From assembly GCF_932526225.1 (NCBI RefSeq), contig NC_064038.1, positions 4,588,001 to 4,652,000 on the forward strand: DNA of 64,000 nt, given 5' to 3'. The stretch is from Nematostella vectensis. Its lineage: Eukaryota; Cnidaria; Anthozoa; Actiniaria; Edwardsiidae. The notes beneath the pieces were generated by a model. It did no database searches, had not been told where the DNA came from, and saw nothing but the letters and a program-made list of their open reading frames with translations. A program made the translations under genes and the position numbers. This document shows, piece after piece, positions 15,601 to 28,300 of the stretch; positions within the stretch are counted from its first letter, which is position 1, and each line of letters begins with the position of its first letter.

Positions 15601-18600
15601 TATAGCTGAGAGTTTCTTGCCACCCTCCGCCGCATTGATCATGTATTGAGGCTTGTTATGTCTGGTGCATTTCTTTGGTTACCATTATGCCAAGACGAGC
15701 AAGTCTGAGGTATTTGTAACTTCGAGAGCTTACTGACCGCATTGGTGATAAAGGCCGTGTGTTGTGACCGAAATTTACGGGTGCACACTTAGATTTTCGC
15801 CACAAAAAGTCTGCGTTTTTGTGCGCTTTGACTCGTAACTGTTAGTAAAAGATAGCCACGAATTCCCAATCCATTGTGATTTGATTAATATCTTTTGAGT
15901 TCGGTTTTACGGAAAGTAAGAGTGACTGTTGTATTCTAGTAAATACATTGCCCTGGGCGGTAAAATACCAAATAAAGAAGACCGACGAAAACTATTGACG
16001 CGAGAAGACCACACTGCTACACTCCACCTAGGAAAAACACTCACTACAATCAAAATCCCTGAAACAATAACAACTTGTGATATTAAGTCGTATATCTATC
16101 AGTAGCCTCAAGAAAATGTCGTGGTAGAACGTCTGATGCACAAATTACCATATTTAACTCCCTTTTACGGCTCATCTGTTACTCAGATCGATTGACCGAG
16201 CTGCAGTATATGGGTTTACCTCCTTACACGAAAGGGCAAAGGGTTTTAACGGGGGTTAACTGCTCGCAGATAGTGCGTGAGCTTTCTTGAGCTTAAAGAG
16301 TTGTGTTATTCTTTGCACGCTCACGATCTCACATATCCCGGTGGGTTGAACAATACATGGTGTTCCAAACATCTAGACAACCATCAATCTAGAGAAAATT
16401 GGCCTCAGCTAATATACATATTTCAGAGACATTGTTGAATTAAGTCGACCACGCGAGGTAAGCCCTAGAGCATGCAAAAACTGGAACCGCGCGCACTGGA
16501 AGCAACGTTCTTTAAAGGAAACTACAAGAACAGAGACCTCTTAATGAAGGCCAAAAGAGCGCAGAATGTCCACACAGACGGGTTTCCAGACGGCCACTTT
16601 ATTCATTGGCCACAGTGTCTGAGTAAATGGTCCACGTATGCAAAATCGCGAATAAACTCGAGTGGCCGACAATGTATAGGAAGCCACCGTTTACAGGCGT
16701 TACACACACTATAGAGTGTTGTAAAATTAATAAATATTCTAAACAAACATAACCTCGGCAAGGGTTGCTTCCCTTAGATAATGCGTGTCGCGGCCTTCTT
16801 TCGTCTCGAATGACAACCTGTTTGTCATTTAAGACTTGTACAAACACTAGTGACTGTAGTGCATAAAATCTTTAGTCCTAGACATATAATAACTACGAGG
16901 AATGTTTACTTCACGTCTAGAGAAAATAGCGCTTAGATGTACACTTAAAGTTATATTTTTGGAACTGCTCTGATTGATTGAGAAGTGTGAACAGTGTGAA
17001 TTAAGAAGATTGTCCCAAGTGCGGAAAGTATGATCTCCGCTTCATAAAATCCTGGGTCAGACACTGTTCGATAATATCGCATTGTTTGCGCATTTGTCCA
17101 ACCGGTCCTTTATGATCTTGAAGATCATTTAACCAGTTTTTTAACCGGAAAGGTCATGTCCTGAAATTTTACAATTAACAGGGCGTTCTCAAAGGTTTGA
17201 TGGATGCCATACTCGGTGTATGTTTGGTTCCATGTTGTGGCATAATACGATTATGATAGGTGGTTTAAAAGGGAGGGAATGTGATTAGAAGGTGTCTCAT
17301 TTGGGGGGGATAGTTCTTAGACATGTTTTTGAACAAGAGAGACAAGGTCGACTGTTTGTAAAGCTTCGTTCACCGCAGGTTGTCGATCGTACAAGAAAAT
17401 CGCTTGACCCTGATAGAAAAGTTCAATATTAAATCATTATGAAATCCCAGCAGCGTTTGAAAGAACATAAACGATAAGAGTGCACAAACAATAGAAGCCT
17501 ATCGTTTACCGGCACTAGGGATTCGCGTAAAACATATTAAAGGCATTTTAAGAAACAGATTTCTCAGTCCATGATTCAGCACTTCTGATCATAATCCAGA
17601 AGCACGATTCTATGGCGAATTATACCCAAATAGAGTTATAAAGTCACTGCTCCTCAAAACCTAAAGTGGATTTTGAGAAAGATCATTAGCTGCCATAGCT
17701 TTCATCATGATCCTCAGATTACGAGTCGAGTAAGCGAGTTCAAGCGCGTCTAAACATATACTGAAGGTTCTCGGGTTTCTAGTTTCCTCCAAGAGTTCCC
17801 AAAATCCGATAGCGTTTTGCTCTTTTTTACACCTGTTACTTTTACCAAAGAACATCTATCTCACAGGTTTCCTTAGTAGTCCATGCACAGCGATAATAAA
17901 ATGGAGACATACTGACTTCGTTTGACCATCCCTTGCGGTCTCACAAGGCATCGATAACTTTAAGATAATTTAGCTATTGGGCTGTGAGTGTAATAGGAAT
18001 TTAGTAAATTAGAGCAGAAGTGTGAATTGTTTTTGCGCGCTGCAAATCTGCGAGGGTTGACGTGTAAGCAGGTTAAAGAAAACATTGAAAGAAGTAGTTT
18101 TAAAGCGTTTGTTTAAGGAGTACGTTGGTAACTGGTGGGGCCTGTCTGACCTTTCGGGAACCTATGAAGAGAAATGTCAGCAAAGAGTTACCACAAGGAG
18201 TCCGTAGCAATATCACTCTATTAATTAATCGTAAACATTGGTCAAAAGGGGGAGATTTCAGGAACAGACTCCATTGGACGCCGCCATGTAAATTATTATA
18301 ATACAGAGAACCAACACAGGACAACGTATGCTTCAAAGATTGCCTTTGATAAAAAAGATTTTAATGGGCAAACATGCAAGTCTATTGATGTCTTGGACAT
18401 CTTTGGATACACCACATAAAATTCTCAATAGGAACTTTCAAAACCAAGCAAAATCGGCGACTTTAAAATCTAAAATCTGAGTCATGAACAGTCTAGGACT
18501 ATCAGGCGTTTTCTCCTTAGCTGAAATACTTAATCAAATAATCTGTCACTAATAGTATCCTATCTACAACTATCTTACAGCGGGACTTTGTTGCAAATTC

Positions 18601-18989
18601 CCTCGTCTAGCTTATATTCTAAGAAGCTTAAGTAAAAAAAACATTAAACAAACCCTTATATGATTCGCCTAACTGAACACTTGATATCAAAGTCATACCA
18701 AGTCATGTTTTTTTTTTTCAAAAGGTATCAACCCTAACTCGTAAATATATAAAATGCAAGTCTTAAATGTACGAACAAAATTGCAAACTAGCTTCTAGCT
18801 ATCTACGTATTACAAAGACAAGTTTAGAGGCCTGTAGCCGTGTATAAAACTCCCCAAGTTCTTCAAACAGTATGCTACATGGGATAGTAAAATGTCGTCG
18901 AGCCTTTAGAAGGCTTGAATTTTCACACTTAAATCACACTCGTAAAAATAAGCTATGACTCTAGTACCTTAGGTACACTTTGGCTGCGT
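12656..18989. other. Long stretch without a recognised gene
   Basis: About 6.3 kb of AT-rich single-copy-looking DNA. Open frames are short (up to about 82 codons), overlap on opposite strands and show no family motif or convincing splice structure. No tRNA or strong inverted repeat was seen. Its 3' end adjoins the last exon of the NR2F gene, so the first few hundred bases below 18990 probably contain that gene's 3' UTR. Confidence 0.5.
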
Positions 18990-20573
18990 TTATGAGCAAG
19001 GCAGATACGGCCAAGTGGTCGGAGTTCCCGATAGAAGCATGTCCCTTAGCAAGGTCTCGATTGGTGTTTTCCCAACCAACCGAACAAAGAACAGTTGTTC
19101 CACAACGGAAGAACTTATACTTCTCAAGGAAGGCAGGCGGAGTAGTAACTTGCCGAATCTGGTCGGTTGGTTTGGGTACTGGTTACGCGTGTACTCTTCA
19201 AGCGCGCATTGCGTCTTCTCCTGAAGGCTTTCGATATACTGTGGATCAGTGAGGCCGGAAGCGTCTGCAATAATACATCAAGGGTACCAATTGATACAAG
19301 ATTACAGTGAAACGAGCGGCGAAAGGGCATAGGCGAAGAATTTGTAAACCGTAAGCACTGCTGATACAGAGGAAACGTTTACGAGATCTCATTTTTTATT
19401 TTATTTTGTCGGCTAGGTAAATAAGCGCGGGATGTCACCAATAAAAACTACAATCTCGACACGAAGCTGGTGGTGAATGCGACGCCTGTGATGTTGATTG
19501 GTAAATGTAGATACGTTTAAGGGTACAATCACAACACAATGTAAAGTAACAATCACAAGCATGAGCGGTTGGTCGATGACTCGACCTGTGTTCAAATATT
19601 AAGTGAGCAGCAAATGAACAAAGTGGCGATGGCTGTTCTCACCTGAGGTAAACAGGACGATTGCTTTCAGACACGCAAACTCTGCAGCATCCACGTGCAG
19701 GTTTCGCAGCTTTTCGACTTGCTCCTGAAAGATGCGAATGTTATCCATAAACGAGACCATTCGGTCGGGCGACATGTGGTTGGAGTGAATCCCAGCGGTG
19801 GCCAATAGAGGAGCTACTTGGAGAGGCATCGGGCACTGTGCGGCGTTCAGTACGAACAGCTCACTCCACACGAGTCGAAGGAGAGCGACTTGGTCTGTCA
19901 CTGCTAGGTCAGGGAAGAAGGGGATATTACGAGCCCACTCCACTGCGCTAAACAACAACCGAGCGGCCAGTTCGCAGATATTCTCGATGCCCATAATACC
20001 ACAAGGCATGTTAAGCCCCTGCTGGAAACGCGTCGTCGGGTAAGGTTCTGCGCGGAGCAAGAGCGCGATGAAGCCCGACAGATACGAGTGTCCGTTTGTA
20101 CTTCCATCGCCGTTGATTCCCGGGAGAGCTGCGTTCTGTGTCGGTGTTTGGGCCGCTGGGATACGACCTCGCTGGACCGCTGTAGAGCCAAAAGGTGAAA
20201 AGGTTCATTCAACAAACAATCAGACTTCAGATTTATTCGATATTTGCACCGCTCGCGCCGTCCCTGCAGCTGAAATTCTCTTACCTTCTCGCCGCATGCC
20301 CACTTTGAGACACTTCTTTAAACGACAGTACTGGCACTGGTTTCTGTGGTGCTGGTCTATAGGGCAGTCCCTGGAAGCTCTACACGTATAAGTAAGGTTT
20401 CGCCGGACGCTGCGCTTGAAGAAAGACTTGCAGCCCTCGCACGTGAAGACACCGTAGTGCTTGCCGGAAGACTTGTCCCCGCACACCGCACACTCAACTT
20501 GGACATTTTTCTCCGAGTCTTCTGGCGTCTCTGTGCTGTCTCTAGTCCATGTGGTAACTGGTGCTACTTCCAT
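18990..20573 (-). CDS. NR2F: COUP-TF type nuclear receptor (NR2F family)
   Basis: Three coding exons on the minus strand: 20573-20285, 20179-19643 and 19264-18990 (289, 537 and 275 bases). Phases match, giving 366 residues. Residues 28-83 are a two-finger nuclear receptor DNA-binding domain with all eight zinc cysteines (28, 31, 45, 48, 64, 70, 80, 83) and P-box CEGCKS; the second finger has the COUP-TF-like [20 protein letters not shown] short hinge leads to a ligand-binding domain with [20 protein letters not shown] and a C-terminal AF-2 helix ([13 protein letters not shown]). COUP-TFs bind AGGTCA repeats as dimers, mostly as repressors, and act in neural and cell-fate patterning. The start is the first ATG after an in-frame TGA, which gives an unusually short 27-residue N-terminus; an upstream coding exon is possible. 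Introns fall just after the DNA-binding domain and inside the ligand-binding domain. Confidence 0.95.
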
Positions 20574-20880
20574 GCTCACAGACTCCGCGCTACAACCTAC
20601 GGAGGACACACGGATGGGTCATTCGTCCATTGTTTACACTTCATGCGCGCTGATCTCTTCTCGGTAAAATTGCGTGGCCGCAGTGAAATTGGGTCAATTC
20701 ACGTCTGCTATTCAAATCAGTTATAATGACGTTAAAAGGCGAGTTATAAATACACGCGAGCTTACAAGGGGCGCGGAGATCTGGTGGTAACACAGACTGT
20801 GGAAAAGCCTCGGTCCGTATACTACTGAAATCCTACTGACTGTGCGAGACGGGGCACGCGTTAAGCTACGAAACAGAGCC

Positions 20881-22381
20881 TGTACAGGACCCGAAATGAT
20901 CCCAGGACCCGAAACGATCCCAGGACCCGAAACGATCCCCAAAAGTCCCCCAAATGATCCTTGGCCCCGAAACGATCCCAAGGAGTCCCCGAAATGAACC
21001 CCGTGGAATTACCAGAATGGACAAAGGGAAAGTGGAAGAAAATACTTTTGAAGCATTATAAAAAAAATTAAAACAAAGGCCCGATACTCAGGCAATGTAC
21101 ACTTCTCAACCACTGACCTCGATGACGAGTACCACTCAATGTCGATTACGTCATAGGCCACGTGACTTTAAAAAGCTTTAATATCTCCTACCCTTTAAAC
21201 CCTGAAGGCCCGATACTAAGGTAATGTACACTACTCAACCACTGGCCTAGGACCCCAACTGATCCCGGGACCCGAAACGATCCCTAAGAGTCCCCGAAAT
21301 GAACCCCAAGGAATTTCAGTAATAGACAACTAAATGAATGTGTAAGGATTGGCTTTCAGTTTTAAAAACATATGAAACATTTAGCTTTGTTTGTGTTATT
21401 TAAAGGAAATTTACATTAACTAAGATTTAAGTATTAAGATTTTTATATACGACTGCGGGGGAAATACAGTGGTTGAGTCAGAAATTGGGGTCAACTTACA
21501 ATTCCTGTGATAGTAATTTGAGGAGCCCGGCGTGGATAAATCATTTTTACATAACAAGCCATAAAAGAAAGTCTTTACAGATGGGACATGCTGCTTTACA
21601 TAGGAAGCGAAATGTTTTAAAGTTATTTTTGGCATGTTTTTTTTCGTGAATGAAAGACCCATCATATGAGATCATGCCGGGGTGTACGCACGACTACATG
21701 AGGAAATTCAAAACTCACATAATATTGCTTTCACATCCCCTTAATATTTTGCATCGGTAGTAGAAGGGTTGTTCGAGTGTATTACTCAGTGTGCTTTTGT
21801 CATTCCATCTTCTCGGCCAAACCGGCTGCCTAAAATGTGTCGGTAAATATTCGCTCGTGTGAACACGGATTTCGTGGTGAAATACATGTTTGGTTGTCAG
21901 ATGAATATTAATTTTTAGGGGTGATGCTTAACGGAAATGAGATTTATAGTGTCGGAGTCATGTGTCGGAACCGCAAAATGTTAAGAGTGTGATGGAAGGT
22001 CAAAAGTTTGGTTGATCTGAGCAAAGCTGTGCTATGTTTATGCTATATTCCTTTCAGTAGCAATTTACAGTTGTGTATTTGTTTTGGACTCTGTTTATGG
22101 GTTTAACGCCGGGCAATGTAATAAATAGAAGTATTGTGTTGGAATTTAATATTTTTATGTCACGTTGTTTAGAAATCGAGTCGCTGTTAACCCTTTATTA
22201 TGCTTCAAGAATTGCAAGTATTTCTTCTGCTTTCCCTTTGTCCATTACTGCAATTCCTTGGGGTTGATTTCGGGGACTCCTCGGTATCGTTTCGGGTCCG
22301 AGGATCAGTTGGGGTACTTTTGGGGATCATTTCGGGTCCTGGGATCGTTTCGGGTCCTGGGATCATTTCGGGTCCTGTACA
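20881..22381. mobile_element. 1.5-kb inverted-repeat (fold-back) DNA transposon
   Basis: The two ends are inverted copies of about 180 bp (20881-21061 and 22198-22381), both beginning TGTACAGGACCCGAAATGAT. Each arm contains two or three nested short direct repeats of the form GGACCCGAAACGATCCC. A third partial copy of the arm lies at about 21250-21325, and a 45-bp direct repeat (AAGGCCCGATACT...) occurs at 21076 and 21206. The 4-bp sequence AGCC flanks both ends (20877-20880, 22382-22385), a likely target-site duplication. Inside there is only an 81-codon open frame (21665-21420, minus) with no recognised transposase motif, so the element is probably non-autonomous. It sits about 300 bp upstream of the NR2F start codon. 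The superfamily is not assigned. Confidence 0.85.
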
Positions 22382-22385
22382 AGCC

Positions 22386-25300
22386 TTGCAATGCAAAACC
22401 AAAAGCGTGTCATGTCTGAACCAACTGAACTTTGACATGGGCTGTTGAAACTGTCGGGTTACCATGGAAGCGTGCACCATATATGGCAATAACTGTCATA
22501 TAAGGGTTAAGGATAATATTACAAGAGCAGTGTCGCACTATTCATACGAGCCCTTTGGGCAAAGGGGGGTTTTCAAACGATTGAATTTTTGTCACAAAAG
22601 TCCTTACCGGTAGGCAAGTAATACCCTGTATATTGCACTATAGCGTAACAATGATTGGCTCATTTTCGGTTTGTAAGAATAATAGCAATTTAGCATATAC
22701 ACACGGGTGAATAAAGGATTTCATAAGGCCATCAATCGCTTGAAATCTAGTTTAGCAGTAGAAATGTTTAGACTTGGCGATCTTGAAGCCTTAGAAACTT
22801 ACGAGTAGAGCGTCGAGAGATCGCGTGGCATGTTACCAATAGCTCATTTGAGGGTAAACAGAGATTTAACACCTTTGAGTAAAGGTGAGAGATATTGCTC
22901 ACGCTAACTACCCGCTAGCACGAGAACTACACATTACTATTCACAATTGATCGGTCTTTACGCTTGAATTAGCGACTCCTAGCTACCCAAATTGCCTTTT
23001 CAGCTTCTGGAATATTAATGGTACTCGATTAAAATAGCTAGAGGAATTAGGAGCACTTGCTCTGATCAAGTCCGCGATGTGTTGCTCATAATCTTTTGCA
23101 TCGCGGTTCGCGATAGCCTTTCGTAACAAGGTGACTTGCAGTTCACTGCCCGACTAAACTAAATGGCCCGCGAGATCACCGCGTGAACTACTGCTTAGTA
23201 TGGTAATGATTGTCTTACGTGGTTTGAGTCCGCTTGTTTGTAGGTCAAAAGGCTCGTCCTTAAGCAATGTGATGCAATGCGTTTGGACTGGGGTTAAGCC
23301 AGAACAACTCTCAGCGTTCCTTGAGCCATCGTTTGTGCAACACAGGAACCGTCTACAGTTTGACTCGTGATATGGATGCCGGGGGGAGGGAACATGAGAC
23401 AATAACGCCAGGCTCCGCTGAGCGTATTTATTGAAATCGATGTGCATGCCCAACATAGCCCCGATGACAGGGCGGGAAGATCTGTCACGCAACGCTATCA
23501 TTTGCATAAACAACGGAGAGGTAAACTGTCTACAGAGAATGGACAGACTGACACACAGTCTAAATAAACGGCGAAAAGGACAGCGTGCACAATCTAAGGC
23601 AATTTACCGTTGGCATTAAGGTTTGCGTTTGGGGATAAAGGAATGTATGCTGATCGATTTCCGACCTTCTTCTAGACACTTAGTCGACAGTTTTGCATTC
23701 TCAAAATAGCTGGGATTGTGCGCAGATCGAGTTACCTCATTATCGTAGTCTTCTAAGCTCACACAATAGCGAAATGAGCGTATGATGAATTGTGCGTTTG
23801 CAGAATTATTTTTAGATTTGACAGGACACAGACCCAAAGCCGCCCCCGATGCTCTTTGAAACTCGATGCATTTCCGCGGGCATCGCGAAGTGATTAAATC
23901 CAGGAAAAAAACCTCTTAAAAAAAATAATAAACTGTTTTCTTGTTTAAATGTCTATACGCGTGATGAGCGAGTTTGCGGAGTTAGGGCAATGGAGTGAAG
24001 TGATTTATGGCCTTCCTATGTGTAGTCTGTGGTGCCCTAAACCTCGTTGACGGGTCAAGACCGAAGCTCATTTCAAGTCCTCGCCTGACCACAACATGCT
24101 CGAAGAACAACGTTAATCACTGATCGGGCGATCGACCGAAACCTTAAATTTCCGGGCTAGAATATGGGTATCCGAATAACAAAAAAGCAGTGATTCCTCA
24201 TCCGATTCTAGCATGTTCAAACCATCAATCAAAACCGTAAATTTTCGGGCTCGAAGAATTCAGAAATACGATAAGAACCCATGTCCCCTTCCGACTTACA
24301 AGTATTGGAAAGACTACTGTTTCGGCATTGATAACCCCTAGAATAATCTTAAAATCTGAAAGCCATATTGGCAGCAGTTACCCGTTACACTTGGCAGAAG
24401 CTGATATGGCGTTAATTTTTTTTTTCCTGGGTGTTGACCCACGAAATACAAGATAACCTGACATTGTTCACCTCAGTTGAAATTACGAAGCGCGAAAACA
24501 AACAAAAAGAGAAGTCTGTCAGCGGCTTTAAGCCGAGTTTGCACAGAGGGTACTACTTCGCCGGCTTGGGAAAAAATCTGCGCGAAAGTTTGCGCTTGAA
24601 TTGTCACACATTGCCACAACGATGTCATTTTGGTGGCATACACACAAAAAAACGTATCATTTAATCTTTAATCGCAGTACTGTTAACAGTATCGCAAAAG
24701 AGATCTTCGCTAATTGAGTCTGTGTTGTCTCTGTGCCCGTTCGGTTGGCCTCTGTTTTGTTAGGTAGAGTCACTCGCTGATAAGCATTGTCAAGGCTAAT
24801 ATGGACGATCACGTTTAGATCTTTCGATCCGTAAAACAACGTCTGGAAGCACTCCAAGCAAGTCTCGCTTGCGCGCCTAAACCGGACCGTTGACCCAGAG
24901 TGGAGGGCCTCTCCTGTAGGCACCGCCCTTGATGAGGGTGCACTTCCGAGTAGCTGACTGTCACGCTGCACAACTCGGAGTTTTATCCGTAAAGTATCTG
25001 GACTGTGTAAGCCGGTTAGGCGTTCGATTAAGTGATGACCCAGCAATTAACCGTGTCTGATGACCCAGCAATTAACCTGTCTGACCACTAACGGCGGTGA
25101 CCCCGGCTCGTTAAACAGATCAAGGGCTGTTAAGTACTAAAGGATCATCCTTGACCCCAGGGTATCGCGAATTTATGGAAATGTTTAGCGGATATGCTGG
25201 GTGGTGGGACGGGTGAACTGATGAGCTCGCCGCACTCGTATCGAGAGTGAGGGGCGTGACCCTGTTACGGGGTTCAGCCGGCGTTGTCGTCTTACTATCG

Positions 25301-28300
25301 ACAAAGACCGCAGGCTCCCAAACGTTACCGAGTCATACAAGAAGTCCATTCCCATCGGTTCATTCGAACGAGTAAACGAGATTTTTTTTTCAATCAAATA
25401 TTGTCAAAAAGGTGTCAGATTAATTTATGGGTGGCTATTGCCCGCACATATACGGTTGTAATTTCAATTGTAAAAAATAACAAAGGAATGGTTATCGAGG
25501 GTCAAATACCCCTATAGTAAGTTTTCTACTTCCGTGCACGCCCCTTTTTCCACGCGACAAAATACACCCTCGAGAAAAAATAAAAAAGAACTGTGGCAAT
25601 AAAAACAACTTGCTGCCGAAAAATAGCGCTAAAAAAGTGAAGGTGCAGCAAAAACTATTGCACGAGAGATTATTCACGCTTGCCCTGTTACCATAGCAAG
25701 TTAAAAATTAATTTTACAAGTATAAGCCACGTTAGTAAAAACCTCAGACGGAGGTGACGGACGGATCACGTGCAGTTTGAGAGATTCCGGTGTCTTTGTA
25801 TCGTCTTGCCTTTTGGCACGTGTTAATTTCTGTGAGAAATTTTGAATTCTAGTATATGATTATTTGAAACAATCTTAATTTTTTTGGCTTTTTTGCGTGT
25901 CACCACCTTTCAGAGATATAATATATAATATATAAATTTTATTATGAATTTAAATCTAACTTAATTAATTTTACATGTAAGTGTAATTTTACATGTAACT
26001 GAATGAAAACTGTTGTTATTTCAACGCGAAATCATGTTAAGTTCTTGTTGACTATTCTTTTTTAGATTTTGTCTGCCTCCGGATTAAAAATCATTCAGCT
26101 GGGTTTGACCTTTGACAGTACAAGCTTGCTACTAGCCACACGAATTATCCCACTTCGCGTCGTGGTGAATCGCCGAGAATACGAGATTCTCCTTGTCTTC
26201 GGGAAAGATTGAGATATCTTAAAACAAATGTATCAGAAATCAAATGAAGCCGCTTTCCATGTTTATACATCTACAGTCTGATGGTAAATCTAGCCGCACA
26301 ACATTCTAGAAAATGTAGTTTATTTAGAACATTTAAGTGAGGAAAAAATAGCAAATGATCCCCCCCCCCCCAAATAACATCACCAACAGCACATAAAGGA
26401 TGTCCGTACTGATGACAACTTGTAAAGATTCAGATACAAGGACACACAATGCTGGGGAATGGGACAAATCATTAACTTCTTTTTCTATCGCGGACTTCCG
26501 CTTCAACATATCTCACGCGTGAATTAGAAAATATGTCACGATGACAAAGACGGGAAAGGAACGAGTTCCGGTTTAGAATCCTAACGGAAACAAACACTCT
26601 GAAGCGGAAATCAGTACAGAGCGCAACGGACACAGACTACCGGCGTAAGCTAAAAGAAAACACCAACAATAAATTCCTTGCCTTTCACTGCATAAAATAA
26701 AAATAACCCCTGAAGCGCATAGCAGCGTGACAGAAACATAATTCGTTGCGTGACAAATAACTACTATTGCGTGACTAAATCTTTCAAATTTGTTTTGAGG
26801 TCGTAGTTGTGGGAGCTCACCCAAGGATTGTCACTCGACACATCTATACATTCATTACTGTAGGATGACTCAGTGAATACAGTCAAGTTTGTTGAGCCGG
26901 TCCGAGTCATTAATGTTTTTTTTTATGAATTGATCTTTGAAACCAGAGCACTTGTGAACTGTCAGGACGCGATCAAGGTCTATTTTGATGATGGCTTGTG
27001 GCTGTCCACTCAGTAGACAGAAACTCTAGACGAATATTGTGCAACTGCACGGAACGCGTATCTCGCTCGGACCGGAAAACATTATTATGATTATTAAAAC
27101 TTTCCAAGTAGTCCGATGCAAATATTCCCTGAGGTCTCAAAATGTCAAATCAAATTTAGGCAATGGAGCGAGGAGTAACAATATTGGGAATTCGTCTGGT
27201 CAGAAGGTTAAATATGATGCTTCACGGGTCCTAAGTAAACCAGACGAATGTCTGGAGAAGTTTTAGTTGAGCTGGTATCTTAACTGAAACTATAATCTAG
27301 GTATTTGAATCAAACGACTTCTTGACAATACTGCTTCGCTTTCCGTGACAAAAGAACAATGATCAAATAGAAGCATCCCCTAAACAAGCTGCATTTGTCT
27401 ACTCTATTCATGAGAGGTAATAAGATATGTGTTAGTCGCGCTTCCAGTCGGCGTGGTTTTCTCCCCTTATTTGCTCCTCCTGAGCCTGTAGCTCTACACA
27501 CAGAGCGATAACCCGTCTACCACATCATTATTAGCGGACGATTGCCACCTCTAGACAACGCTAACCTTTAAACGGGGATATAGAACGGCGTAAACAGGCA
27601 GAATAATGTGTCGCCCGGGACGGTCAAATTATGAACCGAAGTCTGGTAAATCCGTATGTAATAATCGCATGCTATGCAAGGCAAAGTTCCCACCGTGTTA
27701 TTATCACCAAGTTCCCAAACGTGGGTATTCAACGAGATCAGGAATCGACGACGCTGCGAGCCAAACGCGATAAAAGTTTAACATATCTCAACTAGAGTGT
27801 CAACAGTCGAGACTGGGTCAATTATTTTTCTGTATCCCGGGATGTTAAATGCTCTCAGCCATGTGTATCTTGTAAATAGCGAGAGAGCAAGGATTAAGGT
27901 TAGGGCTAAATCATTCTACAAACACCCCAAGATCCTTGAATACGCCGGTCCTGGACGAGGATGCTCTCTCGAAACTCTTGAACAGTAGTCTAACATTACA
28001 GATCGCAAGTAGAACGGAGAGCAAGTAAGGATGCTTTAAAACCGAGCTAGATATGTAGTTTAGTAGCAACGATAACTGTTCTTACCTGAGAATTTTCGAC
28101 TGCCCTGACTACTGTTGACCTCTTGCATACAGAGTTCACGACAGCAGAATCGTGTCGGTTCCCGCCCTCAGTTTCTTGTCTGGATGAGAACTCGGACCCG
28201 CGCACAGGAGATCACACGCCAAACGTGCGCTTCATGTTACACATCACTCAAACAACAAACTGACAGCTCGTACCAGTCTACACACGACACCGTGCTCACG

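Noticed and set aside
18980-19252. Plus-strand open frames of 60-130 codons across the NR2F locus
   Set aside because: They lie antisense to well-supported NR2F exons and have no motif of their own.
24657-25046. 129-codon minus-strand open frame
   Set aside because: No recognised domain, no exon neighbours in phase, and ordinary base composition. It could be an exon of an unknown gene, but nothing supports it.
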